A stretch of DNA of 52,500 nucleotides. It comes from Zelonia costaricensis (lineage: Eukaryota > Euglenozoa > Kinetoplastea > Trypanosomatida > Trypanosomatidae). The notes under the pieces are model-generated. The model did not search any database. It had not been told where the DNA came from and worked only from the letters and a program-made list of their open reading frames with translations. The DNA lies in contig JASAOO010003474.1 in NCBI GenBank assembly GCA_030849075.1, positions 1 through 52,500 of the forward strand, in the 5' to 3' direction. Positions 38,580 to 46,652 of the stretch are shown here, in pieces. A program made the position numbers and the translations under genes. How positions within the stretch are numbered: position 1 is the first letter of the stretch; each line of letters begins with the position of its first letter.

Positions 38580-39836
38580 ATGCAGCGTCTCGGCCATCAG
38601 CTGTACCCGGTGGCAGCGGTGCCGCACGTGCTGGCGAGCAGCGGCGACGTGCTGCAGGCGACCCGCTCACCTGCGCACCTCGTCTTCATGCACGGCCTCA
38701 TGGGCTCGCACCGCAACTTTGCCTCTGTGTGCACTGCAGTGTCTGGCAGGCAGACTGTCGCGAGTCTGCAGGCGGAGGGGCGCAAGGAGCCGCTCAAGGC
38801 GGTCACGAACCCATCCGACTGCGACGCGGCGTCGGGGTGCCGGCCGAACCCGCCCTGGGCCGCCGCACCGCGCGCGTACCCTTGCGTGGCCTTCGACTGG
38901 CGCAACCACGGCGATAGCGCCCACACGCCCAACATGTCGCTCGACGGCCTCGCGGACGACGTCACAGCGTTCTTGGCCGACTACGCATCCTCGGTGCGCT
39001 CGTGCGCCCCAGCAGCGGAGCCGCTGCCTCTCATCTTGGTAGCCCACAGCATGGGGGCGCTGGGTCTCACGCACTGGATGTGGCGGACCCACGCGCAGCT
39101 CTGGCGGGACCGCATTGTGCGCTGCGGTGCCGGCGCCGTGCGTCCGGCCGCCGTGCCCCCGGAGCCGACCGCCACCGCAGCCTCTGGCAGCAGCAGCAGC
39201 AGCAGCGGCCGTGACGGGACGCTCTTCGCGAACGCGGCGTACCGCGTGCTGGGTGCGGTCCTCGTTGACACCGCCCCGGCGGCCCGCCCAGCATCCTTCC
39301 AGCAGACGCGGCACCTCATCGAGAGCCTCTGCAGCATCCCGCTGGCGGCGATGCGCTCCCGCAGCGAGGTGGAGGCGTGGCTGCTCAAGAACGGCCCGCC
39401 AGACGTCTGCACCCCTGCCAACATCTGGCTCCTGCGCTACCAACTGAGCAACCTCGCCTTCGCGAAAGACGCAGCGCCGGCGTGGAGGATCGGGCTGCAC
39501 GAGATCACGCGCGGGCTGGACCACATCTCGTGGCAGCACGGCGGTGCGGCCGTGGCGGCGGCGCTGCGGCAGGTGGAGTCTCTCGCGGTGTCGCAAGGAC
39601 TGCCGCCGCCGCCGCTGCCGCCGCTGGACGGGTTCCCTGCCTACTGCCTCTTCGGCGCCACCTCGCCGTACGACACACCGGTGTCGCGAGCCGCGGTGCG
39701 CCGCCTCTTCGCGGCCCCATGCGTGGTGGAGATGGCGGACTCCAACCACTTTATGTTCATGGTGCAGAAGCGCTCCTTCGTGGACACCCTGCAGCGCATG
39801 TGCTACGCCATGGAGGCGGAGGGTGGCACCGTGTGA
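38580..39836 (+). CDS. Alpha/beta hydrolase, ABHD11/YbfF-like (418 aa)
   Basis: A serine hydrolase of the alpha/beta fold. The oxyanion segment FMHGLMGSHRNF (~38-49), the strand/turn AFDWRNHGDSAHTPNMSLD and the nucleophile elbow VAHSMGALG (Ser157) match the ABHD11/YbfF branch. The late ATSPYDTPVS segment and the catalytic histidine in DSNHFMFM (His390) complete the pattern. At 418 residues it is about 100 longer than typical members, because of two inserts: ~50-98 (rich in charged and Pro residues) and ~183-215 (Pro/Ala then a Ser run encoded by AGC repeats). Animal ABHD11 is mitochondrial; the N-terminus here (MQRLGHQLYPVAAVPHVLAS) could be a weak presequence, but this is not certain. Substrate unknown. 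Confidence 0.85.
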   Translation: MQRLGHQLYPVAAVPHVLASSGDVLQATRSPAHLVFMHGLMGSHRNFASVCTAVSGRQTVASLQAEGRKEPLKAVTNPSDCDAASGCRPNPPWAAAPRAYPCVAFDWRNHGDSAHTPNMSLDGLADDVTAFLADYASSVRSCAPAAEPLPLILVAHSMGALGLTHWMWRTHAQLWRDRIVRCGAGAVRPAAVPPEPTATAASGSSSSSSGRDGTLFANAAYRVLGAVLVDTAPAARPASFQQTRHLIESLCSIPLAAMRSRSEVEAWLLKNGPPDVCTPANIWLLRYQLSNLAFAKDAAPAWRIGLHEITRGLDHISWQHGGAAVAAALRQVESLAVSQGLPPPPLPPLDGFPAYCLFGATSPYDTPVSRAAVRRLFAAPCVVEMADSNHFMFMVQKRSFVDTLQRMCYAMEAEGGTV

Positions 39837-40360
39837 GATCCGTCACGCGCGCGTGAGGTGCACAAGCCCAATTCGAACGCGCAGCACAGCGCGCGGAAAG
39901 AAGAACAAAAAACAAAGACACAATATTTGTGTGTGTGTACGAGCCACCCAAGCTCTGCCTCTCCGTCCCTCTTCGCGTGTTGGCCGGCAGCCGTCCCCCG
40001 TTGCACGGCAAGCGCAGAAGGTGCACCCGGCACGAACGCGTCCTCTGCGCTGCGTTAACCACTCCCTCCCCTCCCCTCCCTCTGCCCCGCTCACTCCGCT
40101 CTCCATCGGCCGCGGCCTCCCCACTACGCCAGGGTGGTGGTGAACACTGAAGTCAAGCCTGCGCTACTCCGCTTGCTTTCTTCTCTCTTTCTCCCCCTTT
40201 TCCCCTCTCCTCGCAGCCCTTCCCCCTCCCCATCCCCCTCCCCCCCCCCCCGGCTCGCCGCACCCGTCCGCGTTCGTCGCTGTGCCAGCCGCCGCCACTC
40301 GACGCCCCCGCGCTCTCTCTTGCTCGCCCTCCATTGGTGAGATCGAGCGTGCGGGTCTCT

Positions 40361-40386
40361 GTGTGTGTGTGTGTGTGTGTGTGTGT
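40361..40386 (+). repeat. (GT)n microsatellite, 26 nt
   Basis: Uninterrupted GT repeat about 310 nt before the C2-like protein start. Confidence 0.95.
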
Positions 40387-40466
40387 CTTTGTGTGTTTCC
40401 TCGTCGCGCGTATTCGCGTGCGCTGCCTCGCTGTCGTCTTCGTTTCTTGTAGACTGCACGCATCGG

Positions 40467-40514
40467 TTTTTTTTTTTTATTTTCCCCACTTCCTCCGCGC
40501 CCACTTCTATACAG
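40467..40514 (+). promoter_or_regulatory. Predicted trans-splice acceptor for C2-like protein gene
   Basis: A T-run then a C/T tract (40467-40509) leads to TATACAG with AG at 40513-40514. The implied 5' UTR is 185 nt to the ATG at 40700. Confidence 0.5.
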
Positions 40515-40699
40515 TGCCCGGCCGGTCTATTGGGCACACGTGACAGTGATTGGCGATCAGCCACATATCGTACGCCGTCGAGTGCGCACCCTTCGCGCGC
40601 CGGTCTAGCCGCTGTGCACATCAACCCGCAACGAGTGGCAGCGTATCTACCACCACCACCACACCCCTTCCCCTCACCCACTTTCTGCTGTCGCCCACC

Positions 40700-43606
40700 A
40701 TGCCGCTCTACAGCATCACGATATGCCCGCTGAAGCTGAATGCGTACTTCTGCCGCCAGGGCTCCGTGTACGTGGTGGTGATGTCGCGTAAGGGGCTCGA
40801 GATTGCCACGAACCCGTCCACATGCCACGGCAGCAACGAGGTCGTCTTCTCCGACGTCGACGGCCTCGTCAACTCCCGTTCCTTCGAGCTCTCCTTCAAC
40901 TCCCCGAAGGACCGCCGCACGCTGAGCTTCGGCATCTACGACTTCACGAACCGCAAGAACGCCGCCAAGCTCACGGGGTTTGAGATTCCGCTGGCGGGCA
41001 TGTGCAGCGTGCTGGCTGGTGAGTCGATGTGCGAGAAGAAGGGCATCTCGTTCCGCGTGTCGGGTCAGCCTGGCCGCCTCGACGTGATATTCCGCATGCA
41101 CCCGGTTGGCACCCCCGTCCCGCAGCTGCGCGCCGCGACAATCAGCGAGCCCATGACGGGCAACGCGGCAGGTGACGCGGCTGGTGGGGCCCCCCATCGC
41201 AGCCCCGGCACCGCCTCGCTCGGCGGCGCGAGCGCGGGCGCCACGCGGTCGACGCGGCTGCCGGAGCACGCGCTGCAGGCCCTCGTTCGCGAGGGCATCG
41301 TCTCCGACGACGTGGACGGTGTGGAGATGGACATCGACCTGGCCAACGAGATCGCCGTGCGCACGTCGGTGCTGTTCCCGAGCCGCAGCGACCTCGAGGA
41401 CCAGATCCGCACCCTCACCCGCGAGATCCAGAAGCTGGAGTACGACGCCCAGTACGCGGCGAAGGACAAGGTCGCCGCCGGTTCCGCTGCGTCGGCGGCG
41501 CTGCGCAACGAGATCAACTACTGGAAGGGCAAGGTGAAGGAGATCGACGACAAGTCGGCGCACGAGGCCGGCATCGCGCAGAAGCCGGAGCCGGCGGCAG
41601 AGACGAAGCCGGCTCCCGCGCAGGGCTACATTGCGGAGCTGGAGGCGCAGCTGGCGGCGAAGAACCGGGAGATGCGCGGCCTGGAGGCGCTGCAGAGCCA
41701 GCGCGACGTGACGCAGGATGTGCTGAAGCTGCTGGACCAGATCGACCACCTGCAGACGATGCTAGTGGAGCTGAAGAGCGATGGCAAGTCGCCGAAGAAG
41801 CCGAAGGCGAAGGACTGCGACATCGCCGAGGACGGCGACCGCTGGGACAAGCTGGCAGCCAAGCTGTACGACGCGGAGAGCACCACGGAGCAGCTCAAGC
41901 AGACCATGATGGCGCTCAACCGTGTGCAGTACGAGCCATACCTCGCCGGCCTCGAGGCGGGCTTCATGCACACGGTGCCCAAGGAACTCGAATTTGTCCG
42001 CAACAACCAGCGCACCCCGGGCAACCTACCGCCGCAGATCGGCAACCCACCGCCGTCCGCTGCCGTCGCAGCAGCCACCGCCCCACCCACGCAGACCACC
42101 GGCGCCCGCGCCACGGGTGACTTCCTCGACGACCTCTTCGGGGCTCCGCCGCCAGCTGCCCCGCAGGCGCAGCCGGCAGCCGGCGCCGCGGCACCCGCGG
42201 GAGGGGCCGCCGCCTTCCCGCCCGAGCCCTTCACGGGCACCGCATACGTGCCGCCCAAGGCCGCGCAGGTGACGCCGGTGTGGGCACAGCCGGCCGGCAC
42301 GCCGTCGCAAGCCGCCTCCCCGGCCCCGCCACCACCGCAGCAGCCGGGAGCGCCGGGCACTCCGCAGCCGCAGCCCTCGCTGCCGGCGAGTCCCGCCGGG
42401 GCCCCGCCGCCGCCCAACTCGCCCGCCGCGTCGACGGCCGCCCCAGCAGCGGGCGCCCCCGTGGCCCCGTTCGACCCCACCGCCGCAGCCCCACCCGTCA
42501 CGTCGCCCGTGCAGCCGCGCGAGCCGAACGCGTCGCCGGCGCACGGGGCGCTCAGTCAGGGCTTCCCGGCAACCGCGCCGAGCATGGAGCCGCTGCCGCC
42601 GCCAGCCGAGGCCGAGCCGCTGCCCGAGACGCGCGTGAGCCGCCGCAGCACCAGCGCCTCGCCGCTGCACCCCGCCATGCAGCCGGCGGTGGCGCCGTCC
42701 CCGCAGGCCGCGCCGCCACCGCCGCTGGCCACACCCACGCAAACCCCGCAGGTCAACGCGCTGGCGGGGTCGGGCAGCGGGTACGGGGCGGCGGCAGCCC
42801 AGGCGTCGCAGCAGCGGTCACCGCAGCCGCAGAGCGTATTGCCGGGGCAGCGCCAGCAGCCGAACTACGGCGCTCAGGCGGCGCAGATGCCACCCGCGCA
42901 GCAGCCGAACTACGGGCAACAGCAGCCGGCGGACCCTCCTCAGCAGCAGCAGCAGCAGCGTCCGCCCCCGCAACAGTCGGCATACGGCCAACAAGCACCG
43001 TATGCACAGCAGCAGCAGCAACAGGCCCAGCAGCCCCCACAGCAGCCCCAGAGCTATGGCCAGCAGCCTCCACAGCAGCAGCCGCCTCAGCAGCAACCAC
43101 AGCAACAGCAGCAGGCCTACGCGCAGCAGCAGCAGCAGGCATTCGCCCGGCAGCAACAGCAGCCCCAGCCGCAGCAGGCACCGCAGGGTCCCCCCGTGCC
43201 GCGCTTCGAGCGCCGCCCGCCGTCGCTGGAGGAGATCCCGTACACGGGCTTCTACGGCATTCCGCTCGTGGCGCGCGGCTGTCCGATCGACATCTACCTC
43301 GACGGCCAGAACCCGACCCGCGGCACGGAGCTGACCTTCATCAACAACGCCGACTACCAAATCATGATCGGGGGTGTCGAGCTGAAGCAGGAGGACATCT
43401 TCTCTTCCGACCCGAACAGCGCGAAGACGATCCCGACGCAGCGGTGGCCGCAGCAGTTCTGGGTGCCGGGCGGCGGCAGCCGCCAGAGCTGCACCATCGC
43501 CCTCCACCCATCCTACCCGCGCGGGTCGTCGATCATGGCGCTCGTCATTGTGTACGTCTTCAACGACGGCCGCTACAGCCCGTTCTCGGCGCGCTTCACC
43601 ATCTAG
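40700..43606 (+). CDS. C2-like domain / coiled-coil / Pro-Gln-rich protein (968 aa), conserved hypothetical
   Basis: No named family is recognised, but four regions are plain. Residues 1-135 look like a C2-type beta sandwich ([19 protein letters not shown]... [22 protein letters not shown]), a fold used for membrane or protein binding. Residues ~225-440 are coiled coil. Residues ~445-830 are a long low-complexity Pro/Ala then Gln-rich tract encoded by CAG-rich DNA, with repeated [18 protein letters not shown] units resembling prion-like domains and one FLDDLFG motif (~474) of the kind that can bind clathrin adaptors. Residues ~834-968 form a compact C-terminal domain ([20 protein letters not shown]... 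SPFSARFTI) rich in beta structure. It is probably a cytoskeletal or trafficking scaffold. The start at 40700 follows a good splice site. Confidence 0.82.
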   Translation: MPLYSITICPLKLNAYFCRQGSVYVVVMSRKGLEIATNPSTCHGSNEVVFSDVDGLVNSRSFELSFNSPKDRRTLSFGIYDFTNRKNAAKLTGFEIPLAGMCSVLAGESMCEKKGISFRVSGQPGRLDVIFRMHPVGTPVPQLRAATISEPMTGNAAGDAAGGAPHRSPGTASLGGASAGATRSTRLPEHALQALVREGIVSDDVDGVEMDIDLANEIAVRTSVLFPSRSDLEDQIRTLTREIQKLEYDAQYAAKDKVAAGSAASAALRNEINYWKGKVKEIDDKSAHEAGIAQKPEPAAETKPAPAQGYIAELEAQLAAKNREMRGLEALQSQRDVTQDVLKLLDQIDHLQTMLVELKSDGKSPKKPKAKDCDIAEDGDRWDKLAAKLYDAESTTEQLKQTMMALNRVQYEPYLAGLEAGFMHTVPKELEFVRNNQRTPGNLPPQIGNPPPSAAVAAATAPPTQTTGARATGDFLDDLFGAPPPAAPQAQPAAGAAAPAGGAAAFPPEPFTGTAYVPPKAAQVTPVWAQPAGTPSQAASPAPPPPQQPGAPGTPQPQPSLPASPAGAPPPPNSPAASTAAPAAGAPVAPFDPTAAAPPVTSPVQPREPNASPAHGALSQGFPATAPSMEPLPPPAEAEPLPETRVSRRSTSASPLHPAMQPAVAPSPQAAPPPPLATPTQTPQVNALAGSGSGYGAAAAQASQQRSPQPQSVLPGQRQQPNYGAQAAQMPPAQQPNYGQQQPADPPQQQQQQRPPPQQSAYGQQAPYAQQQQQQAQQPPQQPQSYGQQPPQQQPPQQQPQQQQQAYAQQQQQAFARQQQQPQPQQAPQGPPVPRFERRPPSLEEIPYTGFYGIPLVARGCPIDIYLDGQNPTRGTELTFINNADYQIMIGGVELKQEDIFSSDPNSAKTIPTQRWPQQFWVPGGGSRQSCTIALHPSYPRGSSIMALVIVYVFNDGRYSPFSARFTI
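42830..43195 (+). repeat. CAG-rich Gln/Tyr/Gly repeat tract within the C2-like protein gene
   Basis: It encodes a Gln-dominated segment with irregular QQPNYG and QSYGQQ repeats and several pure (CAG)n runs. Likely length-variable; composition resembles prion-like, phase-separating domains. Confidence 0.8.
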
Positions 43607-44181
43607 AGCGGCGCTCGCGTCACCGCCGCACTCGCCCGTGGGCTCCCTACGGAGTGAGGGTCGAAGTCACGTACGTCGCTCTCCCCCCCCCCCGCCCCCT
43701 CCTCCTGCCGTGCTCTACCCTACCGCCTCTCCTTCCCCGGCGCACCGGTCCCCTTCTTTTTCGTTTTGCCTCCCCCCCCCCCCCTCGCCTGCGCGTTTAT
43801 GCGGTGAGGCGGATGCTCCTGTTGATGTGCGTGTGTTCGTGTCTCTGTGTATGTGTGTGGGTGTGTCTGTACCTGTTGCCCGCTCATTGACTCTCTACCC
43901 CAGCCAGCCTCTGCCTAGCGGAGAACGGGAGGCGTTGTCGTGTGTGTTGCTCTCTTTTCTTTTGCTTGTTGGGTGCAGCCATGCGTCTGGTACCACATGG
44001 TTCACCCTCCCNGGGGTGCGTTTGTGCGTTGGTTGCTATAGCGCTTTTCTGCATGCATTACTGCAGCACGTCCCCCCCCCCCCCAAATCCAGATACCCTC
44101 TCTCCCTCCCCGTCTCATTCGTTTATGACGCCGACTTGTGCTTCGCTTTTCCTTGGTTCTTGTCCTTTCCCTTATTGTCCA

Positions 44182-44203
44182 GCTATCCCACTTGCGGGAT
44201 AGC
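44182..44203 (+). repeat. Inverted repeat / RNA hairpin, 8-bp stem, 6-nt loop
   Basis: GCTATCCC (44182-44189) and GGGATAGC (44196-44203) are perfectly complementary around loop ACTTGC. It sits where the spacer switches from pyrimidine-rich to purine-rich, probably in the 3' UTR of the C2-like protein mRNA. Confidence 0.75.
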
Positions 44204-44567
44204 AAAGTAGGTCGTGGTGGTGGTGGTGGCAACACTGGCGAGCGATTGCGTGAACGCAAAACAATGAAGACGACGAAGTGAAGGTGCCAAGCGTGTGATG
44301 GGCAGGGCGCGCGATGGGCTGCTGTAACGTGACGCGCTGCTTTGCGGTGCGTTGGCTGAAGACCTGGAGGGTAAGAGCAAGATGAAGCACGGCAATCGCG
44401 GAGACACGCGCGAGCACGAGCTCCCCCTGCGCTGATGCAGCGCACGTTGCACGCCTTGGACCTAAACGACCGATGCTCGTGCAGTGAGTACGTAGATGTG
44501 TGTGAGTGCGTGCGCGCGCGTTTGTGCCGCTTCAGTGGCGCAAGACGCGTCGTTCTCCTCCTTCGAA

Positions 44568-44612
44568 AGTGAGATGATGCGAGCAACACTCGTCTGCTGC
44601 GATCATCTCACT
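44568..44612 (+). repeat. Inverted repeat / RNA hairpin, 11 + 4 bp stem, next to splice tract
   Basis: AGTGAGATGAT (44568-44578) pairs with ATCATCTCACT (44602-44612). A symmetric GCG/GCG internal loop follows, then AGCA/TGCT (44582-44585 with 44595-44598), closing a 9-nt loop. The 3' arm ends exactly where the polypyrimidine tract begins. Confidence 0.8.
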
Positions 44613-44653
44613 CGTTCTCTCTCTTGCCCCCCCCCCCGTCACCTCCTCCCCAG
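44613..44653 (+). promoter_or_regulatory. Predicted trans-splice acceptor for first oxidoreductase gene
   Basis: A pyrimidine tract including a C11 run ends in CCTCCCCAG, with AG at 44652-44653. The implied 5' UTR is about 178 nt and contains the (CA)n repeat. Confidence 0.5.
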
Positions 44654-44784
44654 CATCTCCGCCGGCGGTATCGAGAGCACGCACAAACCAGCAACGGCGG
44701 CACCGGCTCCTTCTGCTTCCCCATAGACACGAAGCAACACACGTGAGCCTTTGAGTACCTCGTCACCCAAGCTCACATTCACCA

Positions 44785-44788
<4 letters not shown>

Positions 44789-44815
<27 letters not shown>
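44789..44815 (+). repeat. (CA)n microsatellite in the 5' UTR
   Basis: Uninterrupted CA repeat ending 16 nt before the ATG at 44832. Confidence 0.95.
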
Positions 44816-44831
44816 TTAGCCAGACAGGTCC

Positions 44832-46139
44832 ATGCGCAAGGAACCGCTGCGCGTTGGCTTCCTCGGCGCCTCGAGCGTCGCGCGAAAGGCGTGGTTGGCC
44901 GTCCACCGCGCCGGCCACCGCGTCACCTTCGTCGGCTGCCGCGACACCGCGCGGGGCGCCGAGCTCGTGGAGCGGCTCCGTCGCGACATCGAGGCGGACA
45001 ACAAGGCGAAGGGGGCCACCGGGGCCGGCCCGCAGCCGCCGTTTGTCGAGCCGGAGGTCGGCTCGTACATTGACGTGGTGCGGTCCGACAGCGTCGACGT
45101 CGTGTACATCTCCGTGCCAACCGCGAAGCGGCCGTCGTGGATTCGGGTCTGCGCCGATTTCGGCAAGCACGTCGTCAGCGAGAAGCCCGCCGCGACCACG
45201 GCGGCGGAGCTGGCGGACTGCCTGCAGGCCTTGGCGACAAGGCGCCTCCTCTTCATGGACGGCACGACGCTCTCGCATGGGCAGCGGCTGCAGGACGTGC
45301 GGCGCACCGTCGCCCAGCTCGGCGGCCCCCTGCACATCAACGCGCACATGTCCTTCGCGGCGTCGCCGGCGTTCATGGCAAGCGACATCCGCCTGCAACC
45401 GCTGCTGGAGCCGCACGGCGCCCTCGGCGACCTCGGCTGGTACTGTCTCCGCTGGATCCTCCACGTTGCCGATTTCGCCCTGCCCACCGGCGTGTCGGGG
45501 CGCGTCACCGAGTGCGACGCGCTGCAGCCCGCTCCTGTCGAAGGCAGCGATGCAGGGGCTGCCGGGGCGCAGGCGGCGAAAGCCGCCCCGGCCGCCATCA
45601 CCGGCTTCGAGGGCGACCTCGAGTTCACCGTCCCGGCGCCGCAGTCAAGCGACGCCGCCCCGGCGCCGGCCACAGTCGTAACGGCCTCCTTCCAGTGCAG
45701 CTTTCACGAGTGCCACGACCAAACCGTGGACATCTTCTGCCGCGACGGCACCGTCACGGTGCACGGCGCCATCAACCCCAGTGGCGAGGACCGGCCGCGC
45801 TACACGGTGGAGCGGTACACCACGGCGCCCGTCCCAGCCTCCGCCACTCGCAGCGAGGGCGGCGCGACCGGCGCGAAGGAGGTCTTTGACGTGTACGAGC
45901 ACGTCGAGGAGGAGCAGCGCGATGTCGTCTACACCACGGCCGCCGCGGAAGTGGACGGCGCGCACCAGATGGAGCAGCTCTGGCGCGACGTCGGCGAGAG
46001 CGTCATGCGGCTCGGCAAGGGCGAGCCTCTCATCGCCAACGCCGAGCTCGCCAAGAAGTGGTCGACATACGCGTTTGTCACGCAAGCGGTCATGAACCGC
46101 GCCCTGGAGGCGGCAGAGCGGACTGCCGCCGCCCCATAG
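44832..46139 (+). CDS. Gfo/Idh/MocA-family NAD(P)-dependent oxidoreductase, paralog 1 (435 aa)
   Basis: A sugar/inositol/dihydrodiol-dehydrogenase-type enzyme. It has an N-terminal Rossmann fold with RVGFLGASSVARKAWLA (~7-23) and the catalytic-type EKP motif (Lys118). The C-terminal substrate/dimer domain has GALGDLGWYCLRW (Asp200, Trp203, Tyr204). It is a tandem paralog of the gene at 46653, with matching blocks such as VDVVY.S, KHVV.EKP, MDGT..SHG and EP.GALGD.GWY. It is 68 residues longer because of inserts: ~57-75 (Gly/Ala/Pro), ~235-280 and ~325-350 (Ala/Pro/Ser-rich). The position after GALGD.GW is Tyr, where many family members have His or Tyr. Substrate unknown; no targeting signal is visible and the C-terminus (TAAAP) is not a PTS1. 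Confidence 0.85.
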   Translation: MRKEPLRVGFLGASSVARKAWLAVHRAGHRVTFVGCRDTARGAELVERLRRDIEADNKAKGATGAGPQPPFVEPEVGSYIDVVRSDSVDVVYISVPTAKRPSWIRVCADFGKHVVSEKPAATTAAELADCLQALATRRLLFMDGTTLSHGQRLQDVRRTVAQLGGPLHINAHMSFAASPAFMASDIRLQPLLEPHGALGDLGWYCLRWILHVADFALPTGVSGRVTECDALQPAPVEGSDAGAAGAQAAKAAPAAITGFEGDLEFTVPAPQSSDAAPAPATVVTASFQCSFHECHDQTVDIFCRDGTVTVHGAINPSGEDRPRYTVERYTTAPVPASATRSEGGATGAKEVFDVYEHVEEEQRDVVYTTAAAEVDGAHQMEQLWRDVGESVMRLGKGEPLIANAELAKKWSTYAFVTQAVMNRALEAAERTAAAP

Positions 46140-46652
46140 AAGAAATCCCGCAGCAAAGCAAGGTGCGCAAACGAATACCCCCAACACCCAACTCGGAGAG
46201 AGCAAACACAACACAGGCCCACGCCGGCTTTTTCCTGCACTTCGGCACCCCCCCCCCGGGCCTCCCCTCCCCGCCAGACCCCCCCCCCCCCAAAACGCCC
46301 TCGGCGCTGGCTTACGCCCCACGCCGAACCGTGGGCACCTGGAGCCTTGCCCAGCGCCAACCGCGGCGGCGCGCCCCGCGGCCCCAGGGGCCAACCAGCC
46401 ACCCCCGCCCCGCGCGCAACAAGCACGCGCGGGGACGCCGATTCCAAACGAGCGCACCAGCCACCCCAGCGCCTGCCCCAACTGTCCTCCCGCTCTCGAT
46501 TTCACCCCTTTCCGCCTCGACACGCACACAGCATTCCCCGCCACACCGCACTCACCGCGACACTACACAGCAGACAACGGCAGCTTCGCTACATCGCTCA
46601 AAAAAAAAAAAAAGCTCTTTCCCTTCTTGTCTTCGCCCCGCGTGCCGACACC
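46140..46652. other. GC-rich structured spacer between the oxidoreductase paralogs
   Basis: No gene is supported. It contains C-runs (46248-46257, 46280-46291) and a foldback region at 46303-46434: GGCGCTGG/CCAGCGCC (46303-46310 with 46351-46358), GGCCCCAGGGGCC near 46380-46392, and CCCCGCGCG/CGCGCGGGG (46408-46416 with 46426-46434). An A14 run at 46600-46613 lies 39 nt before the next ATG. Confidence 0.65.
46600..46613 (+). repeat. A14 homopolymer just upstream of second oxidoreductase start
   Basis: The longest A run in the window, 39 nt before the ATG at 46653, in the probable 5' UTR. Confidence 0.9.

Larger units (their letters stand above)
39837..40699. other. Spacer upstream of C2-like protein gene
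   Basis: No gene is supported. An A-rich stretch (39898-39925) and a TG run (39929-39938) lie just after the hydrolase stop, with a 12-bp palindrome CACGCGCGCGTG near 39844. A (GT)n is at 40361-40386 and a T-run near 40467-40478. Confidence 0.65.
43607..44831. other. Spacer between C2-like protein and first oxidoreductase gene
   Basis: No gene is supported. The first 400 nt are C/T- and TG-rich, with a single N at 44012. From 44200 to about 44460 the strand becomes purine-rich, with a (GGT)n patch. Two hairpins occur (44182-44203 and 44568-44612), then a splice tract and a (CA)n at 44789-44815 immediately before the next start. Confidence 0.65.
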
